64,000 nucleotides of DNA from Takakia lepidozioides (Eukaryota; Streptophyta; Takakiopsida; Takakiales; Takakiaceae): positions 22,010,001 through 22,074,000 of the forward strand of contig CM060733.1 in NCBI GenBank assembly GCA_030704615.1. The letters are read 5' to 3'. Below, piece after piece: positions 1 to 11,959 of this stretch. The position numbers and the translations under genes are program-made. Numbering within the stretch: the first letter of the stretch is position 1; each line of letters begins with the position of its first letter. The notes beneath the pieces were generated by a model. The model ran no database searches. It was not told where the DNA came from and was given only the letters and a program-made list of their open reading frames with translations.

Positions 1-349
1 CTGTTTAGAATCTACTTTGTCAACTTTTGTACATGAACTGCTCTTCTATCATGCTCTATGCATAATATTGGAATTCGCATTCTAGATCGCCCAACCACCA
101 CATTGTGCCTTGATCAATCAACCATCATGGGGCAGTGGAGGTCTGATCATCATCTCCTTCTTCAAAGCCCGTTTGCTCACACCGCTTCAAAGCCCACTAG
201 CTCTCTCTGCAGTGCTTTTTCTTCTTCCTGCAGCTGCCATTTTTCCATATTGAAGTATGGCCTCTTCAATCATTTACTGTAAGTTGCTAGCCACCTCACA
301 TATCATCCCATTATTCTTTCTCACCGTTCCCAGCACATTCACTATGCAT

Positions 350-890
350 TAGAACCCGTTCTTAAATGTAATAGAGAACGGGCCGTGTTTGGCCAATTCT
401 GCCCTGTAAGGTGAGGGGCTTGCCCAAAGGCCGCTTACAGGGCAGAGTCGGCCCAACACGGCCCGTTCACTACCGTTAAAAGCAGGGTGTGGCGTATTCT
501 CGCCGCCACCTGGCGCACTATGATTGGGGTTCAATTATCCCATATCGATTGCCCAGATTCAGAGCCCCGGAGAGGATATAAACGGGAAGGGCCCGTCCCA
601 ACACGGCCCGTTCACTACCGTTAAAAGCAGGGTGTGGCGTATTCTCGCCACCACCTGGCGCACTATGATTGGGGTTCAATTATCCCATATCGATTGCCGA
701 AATTCAGAGCCTGGCTGATGGCTGATGACATGGGCCTGGGTGGTTGCTTTATCGTCCTCGGTGCATAATCGGCCATCCCTGCTGATTCTGCCTGCCGAAT
801 CGGCAGTACGCCCTGGGTGGCCGATTCGGCCTGAGAATCAGTCGAAAAAATGGCAGAATGCGCCACACCTGCTTTTAACGTTAGGTACGT
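350..890. repeat. Palindrome-rich foldback block with internal direct repeat
   Basis: Two arms at 376-410 and 434-468 are near-perfect reverse complements (GAACGGGCCGTGTTTGG against its complement) around a 23-bp loop. The segment 452-566 is repeated directly at 598-711 with only a few differences. The GTTAAAAGCAGGGTGTGGCG motif inside those repeats recurs in inverted form at about 852-883. The structure resembles a foldback or MITE-type element built by tandem duplication. I found no clean target duplication at its edges, so the limits are approximate and no superfamily is assigned. Confidence 0.6.
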
Positions 891-1050
891 AAGAAGACTG
901 CTCCATAGCCCAATGCCATCTGAAGCTTCTACTTCCTGACTCGGTACATGAGCTGTCATTGATGAACTTGCCGACCAACTACTCGAGTCTGGCAACAAGG
1001 TGGGGTGGTTGCATTGTTGTTTTCGGGTGGTCGCGACCTGCCCCTGCCTG

Positions 1051-1482
1051 TTACAAACCTCTCTCTGATAAGCGCATGACAGTCGACACTGCGACTGTGT
1101 TGAGATTGTCGAGGCAGAATGCGAGATCGGCCAGTTGCTTAGATAATTGCCCTTGTACCTCTTGCAAGCAGGCCTCCAGCTCTGCCACATGAGACTTTAA
1201 GATATGTCCAGCCTGCTCACCCTGATCGGCAATATCGGCAGCAACAGAACCATTGTCGTTGCGGGATGACTTATCCACTAGCCCTTGTAACACCGCCTCT
1301 GTATTCCTCACTCTACTCGGGAGCTTTCTTATTGCATCTGACGCGGCTTGCTTGATTCCCTCCGCATTTTGGATCCACCATCTCTCCACCACGGATCCTC
1401 CTTCAGTCTCTAATAAGTGCTCCCGTGTTGTGGGTACTCTTTTACCAGGCGGACCGGGGTGTCTACTTCCAAGCAATTCCAA
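1051..1482 (-). CDS. Hypothetical 143-residue ORF, possibly a gene fragment
   Basis: This open frame has a Gly/Pro/Arg-rich start and then a long stretch with the helical, heptad-like composition of a coiled coil (about residues 50-130). I do not recognise the family. Some retroelement capsid proteins have similar low-complexity helical segments, but nothing specific supports that here. No partner exons are obvious and no splice sites were identified. It may be a chance ORF. Confidence 0.2.
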   Translation of the reverse strand: MELLGSRHPGPPGKRVPTTREHLLETEGGSVVERWWIQNAEGIKQAASDAIRKLPSRVRNTEAVLQGLVDKSSRNDNGSVAADIADQGEQAGHILKSHVAELEACLQEVQGQLSKQLADLAFCLDNLNTVAVSTVMRLSERGL

Positions 1483-1499
1483 TCACTGAGAGTTGAGTA

Positions 1500-2650
1500 C
1501 TTTGTCAACGATGCATAATCGCGGGTGGCGGCTTAAACGTCCACGCAAGCAGGAGGGGTGGGCCTCGTATAGGAAGTTGAAGGAACCCTTTGTAGGAACC
1601 AGTAACATCCGTCTTCTCCTTCATACTGCACTTAAATCACTCATCCGGCCAACCAGCACTCTCATGATCTGGAGACTGGGTCCACTACGCTGGCAGGCAG
1701 CTTGCGTCACCCGCGGCTACTACTCGAATTCTTGTTGAACGTGGCTGACATTGGAGCTGGTCATTTTTTTCCAGGTGCGTTTCCCTCTTCATGCTGGAAT
1801 TCCTCTCAAGAAACTTCATGTGAAAAGTTGTGTCTGTCATGGACTATAAAACCATATGGAAAAATAAAATACTTTCGAACTGATCGAATGTGGATTGTAC
1901 TAGTGGATTTTAGCAATGTGCTCTCAATTTTGAAAGGCATTTCCAGTTTCAAAAGAAAAGTTATTGATGCATGAGGTATGGCTGCAACTGGTTGCACCTT
2001 GGCTTGCTTTCAAACTTAGAACTGATGCCTGATTGCAAAGTTGTTCCTGACAAAGTATGTGTGTTGGTGTACATTAGGGCTACAGAGTGCAAAGACCAGG
2101 GCCTCTGTCAAAACAACTTCATGTCACTGATCGCGGTGTCATAGCCCTGCCAGAATGTTGCCCTGCATTTCGTGGGTTAAGCCTTGGAGGTTGCATCAAA
2201 GTTATGATCTGGTTTGTTGGGTGTGTTAGGGCTTCCGCCTCCTCAATCTTGGTGTTTCAAATGTTTCCAGTTGCTCATTCTTTGTGTGGTGGCCCAAAGT
2301 CCAGGTCCAGGGACAAGCCTTGGAGTGCGTGCCATCCCAAGAAGCGTCAATTCAGACAGGAATTGTTGACATATAGAAATTGGTACCTTTTCTCAGTGTA
2401 AGAGACAATGTGTGTGGCCTTCACTAGAATGGGTGAAGGTCACACACCCATGTCTGAATGAGCCCCACCACGAGGCAGTAGCCGAGTGGGGGGGCGAGTG
2501 TAGGTAATCCCGACACGAGGAGGTTTGCCGTGCGTGAAGAACGCACAGGGAACTTCCCCCCCTGCCACGGAGCTGTTGTAATGCAGTGGCCAGCCTGGCA
2601 CGTAGATTATAGGATTCTGATCACTGCGACAGCCTTGGACGGTGGATTCA
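1500..2650. other. No recognisable gene
   Basis: Only short ORFs are present, none resembling a known family. Composition is close to the window average, and I see no clear repeat structure. Confidence 0.4.
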
Positions 2651-2662
2651 CAGGTTTAAAGC

Positions 2663-3253
2663 TCACCGGTTTCCTGGAAGGGGATATGCATCTTTCTTGG
2701 TAACTGCATTGAGACGCCTGAGGTCTACACAGAAGCGAGTACTTCCATCCTTCTTTCCTACAAGGACTATGGGACTGGCCCAAGGAGAGATGGAAGGCTT
2801 AATCACACCAACATCAAGCATTTTTTTTATTTCCTCTTGCACAATAGCTCTCTCCTTCACACTCTCCCTATAGGCAAATTGCTTGACAGGAGGTCCCTCA
2901 GTCTCAATCTCATGCTGCAGGATATTGGTCTTCCCAAGGTCAGAAGCTCCAAGGCTGAACACATCCAGGTTGTGAGCTATCAAGGTCTCAACTTGGTTCT
3001 TTTGGGCTTCCTCAAGCAAGGGGTTGAGTTTGATCTCACCAAGGACTTTGGCAATGGATTCTCTTTCTTGAGCATTGAGTCTATTCTTGAAGCTCATGGC
3101 AAGAGAATAGTGGCTGGAAAAAACAGTGACCAGATCTGATTGATCATGGACAATGCCTAAGGCTTCAAAACCAACAGCAGGTTGGACTTCACCAATCTCC
3201 TCTAAGGGATGGGCAGAAACTCTAGCAAGCACTTGCCCCTTCTTGATGGTCAC
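2663..3253 (-). pseudogene. Ty3/gypsy retrotransposon fragment, protease-RT linker and start of reverse transcriptase
   Basis: The 196-residue frame ends in a region typical of the start of a Ty3/gypsy reverse transcriptase. It has the V(I)KPSxSPWASPIVLVGKKDG segment, then a FCVDLRRLNAVT motif and YPLP at the end. Before this come the usual pre-RT linker features, including an HxIETEGPPVKQ block. It stops just after YPLP, so the palm, RNase H and integrase are missing. Its sequence differs clearly from the two chromovirus copies at 5.8 kb and 36.6 kb, so it represents a second Ty3 lineage. No LTRs were found next to it, which makes it a truncated relic. Confidence 0.8.
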
Positions 3254-3259
3254 AAGAAA

Positions 3260-5250
3260 CCTTTCAGGATTGTCTATAAGAAGTTTGATTTCCTGTAACC
3301 TCTATCAAGAACCCTAGTAGGAGGGAAAAAACGAAAGTTCTTTGCGCACTCTTATGTTGCTCTAGTCTTCTGGCTGGAAACAGACTGGAGGATCCAATCA
3401 CTAAAAAGCCACTGAGTAATAACAGAGATGTAAAGCCTTACAAGATTTTTTCCTATAGCTTTATGGGGCGGGTTATATCTAGAGCAGAATGGGGGGTGTT
3501 AGGGCGTCACACGTGAGCTCCCTCGTGGGCGTGTGAGCTCCCCCGTGAGCGGGAGCTTACGCGAAAGATCCTTGCAACGCAGGGAAAAACATGTAAGGCT
3601 CATCCAGCCATGGATCTACGGCATACGCAAGTTTCGTCGGGCTTTATGCAAGGCATTATCCCGAAGGGCTTCCACTACCGAGGCCCTGTAATACGAGGGC
3701 GGAGGAAAGAAACGGACTCAGAGGAAAGAGACAAACTTCATAATCTTCGAAAGGGATCAAAACATCTTGGAGTATACCAAAGAGAGAGAAAGAGATAAAC
3801 CCGAGCCGTGCGCCACCAGACGTCATCGCAGAGACGTCCGTTAACGTCAGGTGGTAGATGCACGCACACAGCGGTGGAAGTCGAGTGCCGTTGCATTCTT
3901 CTTGTCTTCCCCACACCTTTACGAGTGGGGCCACCCACAGCTTGGTTAAGCGTCAGTTCTCGTAGCACGAGAGAGGGTGGCATCGATCAACGGAAGAGAC
4001 AGGTCAATTTGTGGGGTACATTGTGGATTCTGTATGTCTATGGGTCCGCTTGAGGCGAGGATGCACAAACTTCAATATGGTCAGAGAAAGCTCCACAACA
4101 CAAGCTTTCCCTCCGGTAGTCTTACCAGTGGGATGTGATGTCTACGATATCCGTGGGGGAGGGAGACAAAATGAAGTTCAAACTTGCTAGGGAGAAAACC
4201 TCAAGATCGGGCTTGGCTTTTCCCAGCTGCCTTTTAATGTCGTTCCTCAAGAAATGCGACTCCTCTTTCTCAACAATGCAGCCCTTAACGTGCAGAATGC
4301 GAGAGGGAGAAGCTACTGCATAACTGTGCAGAGGATGATGCAATTGAAGAGGTGATAAGTTACAGTCCAGACTACAGACGCAAGCTGGCCGCTTATATTT
4401 TTCCAAGTTGAAAAGTAACTGGAATATGAAAAGCCAACTGATCACGATGACGAAAATTCTGCTCGTGCACCTGGAAGGTCACAAGTCTCTCAAGTAACTA
4501 CTTCCCTCGATTTCATGGATGCTATGGAACCCGCAGTCACACAAAGAATCGTTGAATGATCTTCATCTCTCCCCTCTGGACTTCTACACGCTCTGTTTTG
4601 GTTCTCTCCACCAGGCGGGTCTGTGGTTTTGTTATGATTATCCCATGTTCTCTCGCTCCCTAGTCACACGAGAAAATCCCTTCCAGTTCTTTTTTCGTCC
4701 ATGTCCCTTTTACACGGTGATGCCTCCTTCACAGAGATGCTCAGCTTCTTCTAGCCTCTCTCTATATTTGATCTCCAGTTCTCTGGTCTGGTGATAAGTA
4801 GCATCATTTTCTCTACCTCTTTTGGTCCTCTAGCAATTTCAACCCCACACAATCTTTTCAGCTCATCATACCATAACTTCCCTGACAAGAAACCATAGCA
4901 AGACTGGTGTGAAAGAAATTGAGAGTGACGCCAGAAACCTGACATGGCATGAAGAGGCATCTATTTGCTTTGCATGGGGGTTTTATATTGTTGAGCCTAA
5001 CTCAAAAATGGCCTCAAGAAGTACAAATCTTTCTCGTTCTCATAAATAAAACTCCCTTCTCCACCTTCCAAACGAAAGGCAATAGCCCTTTGGGCTGAAG
5101 TGACACCATAAGTTACACTTGCTTAGGCAAAAGTCTTCATTTCATGTCACTATGAGGATAAAAAATGCTTGGCAGCCTACCTACACGAGGCCTTCACCCT
5201 TAGACAATCGCTAGAACATTAATTGTGGTTTCTGGATTTGAATAGATAGA
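3260..5250. other. No recognisable gene
   Basis: Only short ORFs with no family resemblance. A small stretch around 3505-3555 repeats a GTGAGCTCCC motif. The segment may belong to old unidentified repeats. Confidence 0.4.
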
Positions 5251-5259
5251 TTTAAACAA

Positions 5260-5665
5260 TTGTGTTTGAGATCTCAAGAGGTGAGCCTTTTGCACTGTGT
5301 AAACTTGAGTTCGGGGGAGAAGCCGGTCATCTTGTTTTTTATTATAAGGCTTCTATGGTTGGGATGAGAGCTCTTCTGTTTAATAAATTGTCTTTGCTAT
5401 TTGCTATATGGTATCAGAGCCAACTTAGATTTGAAGCAGAGAGAGAGAGAATACATCTATGTAATTAGTGAGAGTAGACTCTCATGACATCACCTCCGTC
5501 AGGTTAAGGCAACCATGGATCTAATTTTAACACATTAGATGCTAGAGTGGAAGATAGATGTGATGGGACTTGAAAATTTAGAATGAAGATGATCATCCTA
5601 GACAAGGACTTGTGGTCAGTAGTTGATGACATTTTAGTGAGGCCAGCCACAACTAAGAGCATCTC
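5260..5665 (+). pseudogene. Ty1/copia-like remnant: LTR edge, primer-binding site and gag start
   Basis: A primer-binding site (5409-5420) follows a T-rich, AATAAA-bearing segment that resembles the end of an LTR. About 100 bases later a broken reading frame contains LEWKIDVMGL, then a shifted frame with MIILDKDLWSVVDDI (5515-5650). These two segments resemble the FxxWKxxM...LxxxDLWxVV signature near the start of plant copia gag (UBN2/DUF4219-type). Frame changes and a stop separate them, so it is a relic. No downstream pol was seen. Confidence 0.45.
5409..5420 (+). other. Retroelement primer-binding site (initiator tRNA-Met type)
   Basis: TGGTATCAGAGC is the standard plant LTR-retrotransposon primer-binding site complementary to the 3' end of initiator tRNA-Met. 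The same 12 bases occur in the intact chromovirus at 34117. Confidence 0.75.
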
Positions 5666-5767
5666 CACTAGGGGTACACTACACATCACTGCACGGTAAC
5701 CTCCCGCGGCTTCGAACATTCCCCTCCCCTAACGGCAACTCCAAACTATCATGCACATGTAATTTTT

Positions 5768-7899
5768 GATGAATACTAGGATGTGATGTCGGAGGATTTA
5801 CCAAGCGGTTTGCCACCGCGAAGAAGAATTAACCACAAGATTGAGGTGATACCGGGATTGGAACCGCCTGCCAAGGCGCCCTACCGATTGAGCCACAGAG
5901 AGTTGGTCGAGCTGAAGACCCAACTCAAGGATCTAATGTCAAAGGGGTACATCAGGCCGAGTAAGTCACCTTACGGAGCCCCGGTGCTATTTGCAGACAA
6001 GAAGGATGGGACGCTGCGAATGTGTGTCGATTACATGGCTCTGAATAAGGTGACTATAAAAAACCAGTACCCTTTGCCAAGGATCGACGACTTTTTCGAT
6101 TGGTTGGCAAGAGCGAAGTATTTCAGCCGGATCGACTTGCACTCCGGCTATCATCAAATTCGAGTGGCGGAAAGAGATGAGGAGAAGACCGCGTGCAGGA
6201 CAAGGTATGGTTCATATGAGTTCTTGGTGATGTTTTTTGGGCTCACCAACGCACCCGCGACCTTTAGCACGCTGATGAACAGCCTTTTCCAGGAGTGGTT
6301 GGATGACTTTGTGATTGTGTACATCAACGACATCTTGGTGTATTCAAAAACAAATGAGGAGCACCTGGAGCTCCTCAAAATGGTGTTTCAGAAATTGCAG
6401 GAATGGAAGCTGTATGCCAAAGCTTCAAAGTGCGAATTCGGGGTCACAAAAGTGGAGTTCATGGGGCATGTGATTACACAAGATGGGATCAAAATGGATG
6501 ACAGAAAGGTGAGGGCAATCTTGGACTGGGAGCCTCCGACTTCGATCCCAGGAGTGCGATCTTCTTAGGATTCGCCTCCTATTACCGGAAGTATGTGAGA
6601 AATTTTGCCAAGATCGCGGGGCCGCTGTCGGACCTTCTGTGTAAATCCAAAGTCTGGGTATGGAACACCTTTTGTGACCAAGCTTTTGCTGAATTGAAGT
6701 AGCGGATGGCGGAAGCTCCAGTCTTGAAAATACCGGAGTTCGACCGTCCATTCGAGATCCATACAGATGCGTCAGACTTCGCGATTGGGGATGTACTTAT
6801 GCATCCAGTGACTTACAAAAGTAAGAAACTGAATGAAGTGGAGCGATGGTGGCTAACTCACGAGAAAGAGATGAAGGCGGTGGTGCATTGCTTTGAGCTT
6901 TAGCGCCACTATGTTGGTTCCAATCCAGTGAAGGTGTTCACGGACAATGTCACGGTGAAGTATTTTGCCACACAACCTAATTTGTCCCCAAAACAACTTA
7001 GGTGGCAAGATACTTTGGCGGTGTTCGACGTGCATATCCAGTACAAACCGGGACGGGACAATGTGGTGGCCGATGCTATAAGTAGAAAGCAGCAGCTCAT
7101 GCTGGTGTACAGGGGCGAGACAGTGCTCCAAAGGAAGATCCGGAAGGCTTGTCGGAAGGATGAGATGGCGAAGTCCGTGGTACGGGACTTGAGGATGGGG
7201 GTTAAATCGTAGTTCCACTTGCAAAATGGACTGCTCCGGTATAAGCAAAAGTGACTATACATGCCAAAGGGAGGGATCAGAGATAGTCTCTTGAGAGAAT
7301 GTCATGATGACCCGCTTGTGGCCACGGCGGAGCCAAGCGCACCGCAGTACTCTTGAAGAAAGAGTATTTATAGCCCAAACTTAAGGAGGAGGCCGAGGAG
7401 TATGTCAAGACATGCACCACATGCCAACAAAACTGGAGCGAGTACAAAAAGCAAGCGGGGCTGTTATAACCCTTGTCAATTCCAGAAGGGACTTGGGAAA
7501 GCGTCTCGATGGATTTCATGACTGTTATGCCGCTGTCATAAGGATTCGATGCAATCATGGTGGTGATGGATAGGTTCAGTAAAATGAGTCATTTCATCCC
7601 TACCAAGGAGACGACAACGGCACAGAAGACGGGGCGACTTTACTTCGCCCACGTACATCATGGACTCCCGAAGGATATTGTCTCAGACCGCGATCTAAAG
7701 TTTACGAGTAAATTTTAGAGGGTACTTTGGAAGAAGATAGGGACGAAGCTGAAGATGAGCACCGCCTTTCGACCAACGACGGACGGCCAAACGGAAAGAG
7801 TGAATCCCGTAATGAAGTAAATATTCCGGCAGCAGACCAATCAGACAGGGTGGAACACTTAGACGCGGCAGAGTTATGTTATAATAACACAAAACACTC
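5768..7899 (+). pseudogene. Decayed Ty3/gypsy chromovirus pol (RT, RNase H, part of integrase)
   Basis: The sequence is collinear with the pol of the element at 36.65-38.80 kb and is clearly the same family. The first frame (5783-6568) has the reverse transcriptase, but the catalytic box reads YINDI where the better copy has YIDDI, so Asp is replaced by Asn at a catalytic position. Later parts lie in different frames: RNase H segments near 6706-6903 and 6928-7212, with in-frame stops near 6700, 6901 and 7210. Integrase zinc-finger and core residues follow in broken frames to about 7890. There are short internal deletions near 6795, 7650 and 7820. The copy lacks gag, protease, chromodomain and both LTRs, and is cut at 7899 exactly where a tandem repeat begins. 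Confidence 0.9.
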
Positions 7900-8540
7900 C
7901 AGTTAATCGTCCAAAACAACAGTCATTCATTTTAGCTCTTTCATTTTTAGGTTTCTCATTTAGGTCCTCTTTATTTGGTTTTGCACAAATTAATGGTCCA
8001 AAACAAAAGTCATTCGTTTTAGGTCTTTCATTTTAGGTTTTACATTTAGGTCATATTTACTCGGTTTTGCAGAAATTAATCGCCCAAAACAAAAAGTCTT
8101 CTATTTTAGGTCTTTCATTTACGTTATTCATTTAGGTCATATTTATTCGGTTTTTGCAGAAATTAATAGTCCAAAACAAAAGTCATTCATTTTAGGTCTT
8201 TCATTTTCAGGGTTTTCATTTAGGTCATCCTTATTCCGTTTTGCAGAAATTAATTGTCCAAAACAAAAGTCTTTCATTTTAGGTCTTTCATTTTTCGGTT
8301 TTTCATTTAGGTCATATTTATTCGGTTTTGCAAAAATTAATCGTTCAAAACAAAAGTCATTCGTTTTAGGTTTTTCATTTTCGGTCTTTCATTTAGGGCA
8401 TAATTATACGGTTTTGCACAAATTAATCGTCCCAAACAAAAGTCTTCCATTTTAGGGCTTCCTTTTTTAAAGTCTTTCATTTAGGTCATATTTATTCAGT
8501 TTTGCAGAAATTCATCGTCCAAAACAAAAGTCATTCATTT
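7900..8540. repeat. Tandem array, ~87-bp unit, about 7.5 copies
   Basis: Successive units begin near 7905, 7991, 8078, 8165, 8251, 8338, 8424 and 8512. Each has the form TAATCGTCCAAAACAAAAGT, then CATTTTAGGTCTTTCATTTT, then TTCGGTTTTGCAGAAAT. Units diverge by point changes and small indels. The array starts at the truncation point of the Ty3 pol relic and ends near 8540. A shorter direct duplication of GACTTTTATCGAAGTTGA follows. Confidence 0.9.
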
Positions 8541-8544
8541 CAGG

Positions 8545-10120
8545 GACTTTTATCGAAGTTGACCAGTAGAGACTTTTATCGAAGTTGAGGCCAGGTGGCT
8601 GGCCAGTGATACAAGTACCTCCCTCGAAGACTAATACACGCAGGGAACCATCACCCTCGCAAGTGGTGGAGATGCATGCATTCAGTCTGAAGAAGTATGT
8701 GGTTCTGGATTCAAGAGGGCGATTGCATCTATTGACCCTACAGGAGTTGCAGGAGGCAGGGGAGGTCGGTACTAACAACGGAGCTCTACCAACAATGAGG
8801 CATTTGAGTAGCTCAATGCTGGTGGCTTCAATGGCTGTTCTTCCTGCCCCCTTGGCGAGTGTTTCTGCTGGTGCATCCTCTGGTAGTTGACATCTTGTAC
8901 TTTGGGGGTTGCCGGATTTTGATTGAGTGAAATTCTAGAACCCTACATGGTGATCAGTTCATTTCATCAGGATTTCTTATTAAACAGGCTATAAGCTTGG
9001 CCAAAGCAGAAATTTCGACATTTATCAGTTGTGGCATTAGTCATGCAGAAAGGTCGCTGCAACTCTATGAGCGTCCCCTTGTCTCCGCTGAAGAGAAATG
9101 AAGGGGATATCTTTGTTATCATACAGAGAACTTGCACACAGGGTTGCATCATCTACATAGGCGCATTACTCATAAGTCTATGCAATGAGGGTAATATCCA
9201 ACTGCTTCAACTGTAAATGGACAGGGGTGAAGCAGGATATGCACCCTCAGGTCTCGAGGATTAACATTGTGAAAGTGTCATCCATTCTCCTGCAGATTGT
9301 AACTGGTGGCAGCTGTGTTGCAAGTACTATGTTGGATATTTGGAAATTGCTGTTTTCTCTTAAACTCTGACTTTGTTTGCAAGGTGTGATGACAGAAGAA
9401 AGGAAGATATGGATATCAGATGGCATGTATTCGATCCATGTAGTTCTCCTGCCTGATGAGGGGACCCATATCACCACCAATGACACTGCCAGGGGTTTCC
9501 CTCTTGCAGGTAGAGATTGCCTGTGCTGTGAAATAATCCTTGGCATATACCTTAGTAGTTCTTCATGTTCAGCTTTTGCAATTGGCTGGCCTTCATTGCA
9601 ATTTCAAAGAGAAATTTCTTGTTGGTTGAGGCTTTTCTCTGTAGGTCATGCACGGAGTGAAAAGAATGTCGACATTTCGTGTTCTTGCATGTGCAGTTAC
9701 CCAATCAGTATTTACTGGGGACTGTGTCAAGGGCCTCATGGCTGGGTCCACAGATACCATGATGGTCTTAATGGAAGGTAATTGGGAACCTATTCAGCTC
9801 GTCACTCTCTCTCTCTCTCCCTCTGCTGCATTTTAGTCCTAGTGTTGCTTGTTTCTTGTACAGTACTGGCTTTGTAGCTAATTTGGTCTCCCTGTCCTCT
9901 AGGAAGCCTATTGCCATTGGGTGGACTTGATACGGGAGTACATTAATGTCTCTGTGACTAAATGCTGGCCTTATGACCTCGTGTCTTTGTTTGTTTCGAC
10001 CTGAAGTGCTTTGCTCCAGGTAAGGTAGTGCGTTGGATTTAGTTGGAAAGCTTGGGCCTTTCCCTCTTTAGAATATGCCTACACGGGCCATTCTCTGCAA
10101 CTCCCTGGAGTGTGATCTCT
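8545..10120. other. No recognisable gene
   Basis: Several ORFs of 60-134 codons overlap here but none resembles a known family. A short CT-rich microsatellite is present near 9804. Confidence 0.35.
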
Positions 10121-10208
10121 GAATGGTAACAAGCGGACCCCTACCGCTTGGGGGCAGCCCCTCTGCCCAAATTGGGCAGTTGTATGCTCTGTCTAGCATA
10201 CTCGGCAC

Positions 10209-10639
10209 TTGGACGAGGGTTGGTCTTTGCGCTCAAACTTATGGCTTACGAAAACAATCATTAGATTACCTACTGTCGACAGCAACACTCCCCAGGGTGA
10301 TTCCTGGGAATTGGTTACTTATGCCAAATCTAGGGCTTCATGTGTAGTTTTTGGGGTGAATCCCAGGATGGACGATGTGTCCTTTAAAACTACATGCTCT
10401 AGCTTAGGCTTGGATTTCATGGCCAATGGCTCCATCTCGAGACTTGATAACAGGGGTACTTTGAAGGTAGCAATGCCCAAAAATGCTTCTAATAGAGTCT
10501 CACATCAACTCAATCTCAAAGAAGTTCGTCCCTTGACTGGCTGGAGAGCGGTTTTAGACATTGGTGATTCAATGGGGCGCTCTAGGAAGCCAACCAAGGG
10601 CAGGGACTTCAAATTGAGAGTTTCTAATCGGTTTGATGG
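10209..10639 (+). pseudogene. LINE ORF1-like segment (interrupted)
   Basis: The frame contains no zinc knuckle or RRM that I can recognise. It is assigned to the LINE because its reading resumes after the nested insertion: the 17-base sequence at 10623-10639 recurs at 11543-11559, and the frame continues from there into 11.6-11.9 kb. No independent functional assignment is possible. Confidence 0.55.
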
Positions 10640-11542
10640 GTGCTTAAGGAGTGTATGTCAGCATGCTCCAAAACAGCCAATGTGGCTGTTCGGGGTGAGT
10701 TTGGCATTCCATCCTTAAGCTCCCGACGAGATGAATTCAAGGTCAGATGGTGGGGTCAGCTGCATATGCCCAACACCAGATATCCTAAGTTGATCGACTC
10801 TATATCTTGGAAACAGGACCGCCCTGTCAAACAGGCTAAGTCCTGGCAGAAGAGAGTAGAAAAGATTCTCAAGGACCTGGACCTGGATCCGCAAGTCTTG
10901 ACCCTGCTGGATAAATCTGCCTTAGAGGCTGTAGTGTCTGAAGCCATGTCTGTTGCCATGAAATTGTCTGATGAAAATGAAGTTAGGCAGAGAACTTCCC
11001 TGAACTTGTTTCCAGTCAGTGACATGGGGGTGGACATCTTGGATGACCTCAAGGGTCTACCCACTCTCGGCACTAGACTGAAATTTAAACTCAGGGCAGG
11101 AAGCCTACCTTTGAACTGCAAACAGAAGCAGAGAGGAAAGGGAGAGTGCAATTGTCCGTTGTGTGGGCAATCTGAAGACAGTATTCATTTTCTGATACGC
11201 TGTCCGGGGTTTTCTCACCAAAGAGACGCTCTCTTCAATTCTATCAAGGGAATTGTGCCTGTACCCCTGTTTACCAACTTTGAAAGTCTCGAGGCTGAGC
11301 CAAAAGCCCAGGCCCTCCTGAGGCCTAGTTTTTGGGCAAATCACACACAGCAGATTGATGCTTGTGTGAAGGGATTTCTAGAGGATATCTGGAAAACCCG
11401 GATTAATTCCTTATATGATGGTAAGTCTTACTACCAACGTCAGCCCCTGACGGAGGTAGGTTCTGTTCCTTTTGTTCCCGCTCAAACTGGGCGCGGGGTC
11501 AATGGCCACAAGGCTACGGCAAACAACGTCTTATGAGTACAA
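10640..11542 (+). mobile_element. 5'-truncated LINE copy inserted in the larger LINE, with 17-bp target duplication
   Basis: The 903-bp insert is flanked by TCTAATCGGTTTGATGG at 10623-10639 and 11543-11559, the mark of target-primed integration. It is a 3' piece of the same family: its start matches 14211 onward of the host element. Its ORF (to 11536) encodes the C-terminal region, including a CNCPLCGQ...HFLIRCP zinc-binding cluster of the type found after the reverse transcriptase in plant LINEs. The copy retains this cluster, which the host element has lost. Orientation is the same as the host element. Confidence 0.88.
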
Positions 11543-11592
11543 TCTAATCGGTTTGATGGTCTGGACGAGGTTGAATCCAAGCAGCCTGACGG

Positions 11593-11873
11593 ACAATCTG
11601 CCCATAAGTGTACGGAATCTGAACGTCGTGTATCTGAAGGATTTGGTACTCTGAACGGTTTACCAATCCTCAAAGTTTACACAAGACGTGCAAAATCTAT
11701 ACATGGGGTAATTGTCACTAAGCAGTCAGACATACAACTTGTCCCTAAGTGTGCGGAGTCTGGACGTCGTGTAACTGAAGGATTTGGTACTCTGAATGGT
11801 TCACCAATTCTCAAAGTTTACACAAGACGAGCAAAATCTACACATGGGGTAACTGTCCCCCCTTTGCAGAACG
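11593..11873 (+). repeat. Two tandem 141-bp (47-codon) units inside the LINE ORF1 region
   Basis: ATTTGGTACTCTGAA occurs at 11641 and 11782, giving a 141-base period that preserves the frame. The unit encodes ERRVSEGFGTLNG and PILKVYTRRAKS with only a few changes between copies. The frame runs to a stop near 11980, just before the endonuclease segment. Confidence 0.8.
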
Positions 11874-11959
11874 GTTGGCCGTCCAGGAGCAATCTTAAGC
11901 TACCTAGACGACAAACTATTCACATGCAAAGGGCTGGCGTGCGGCGGGCCACTTTCAAC

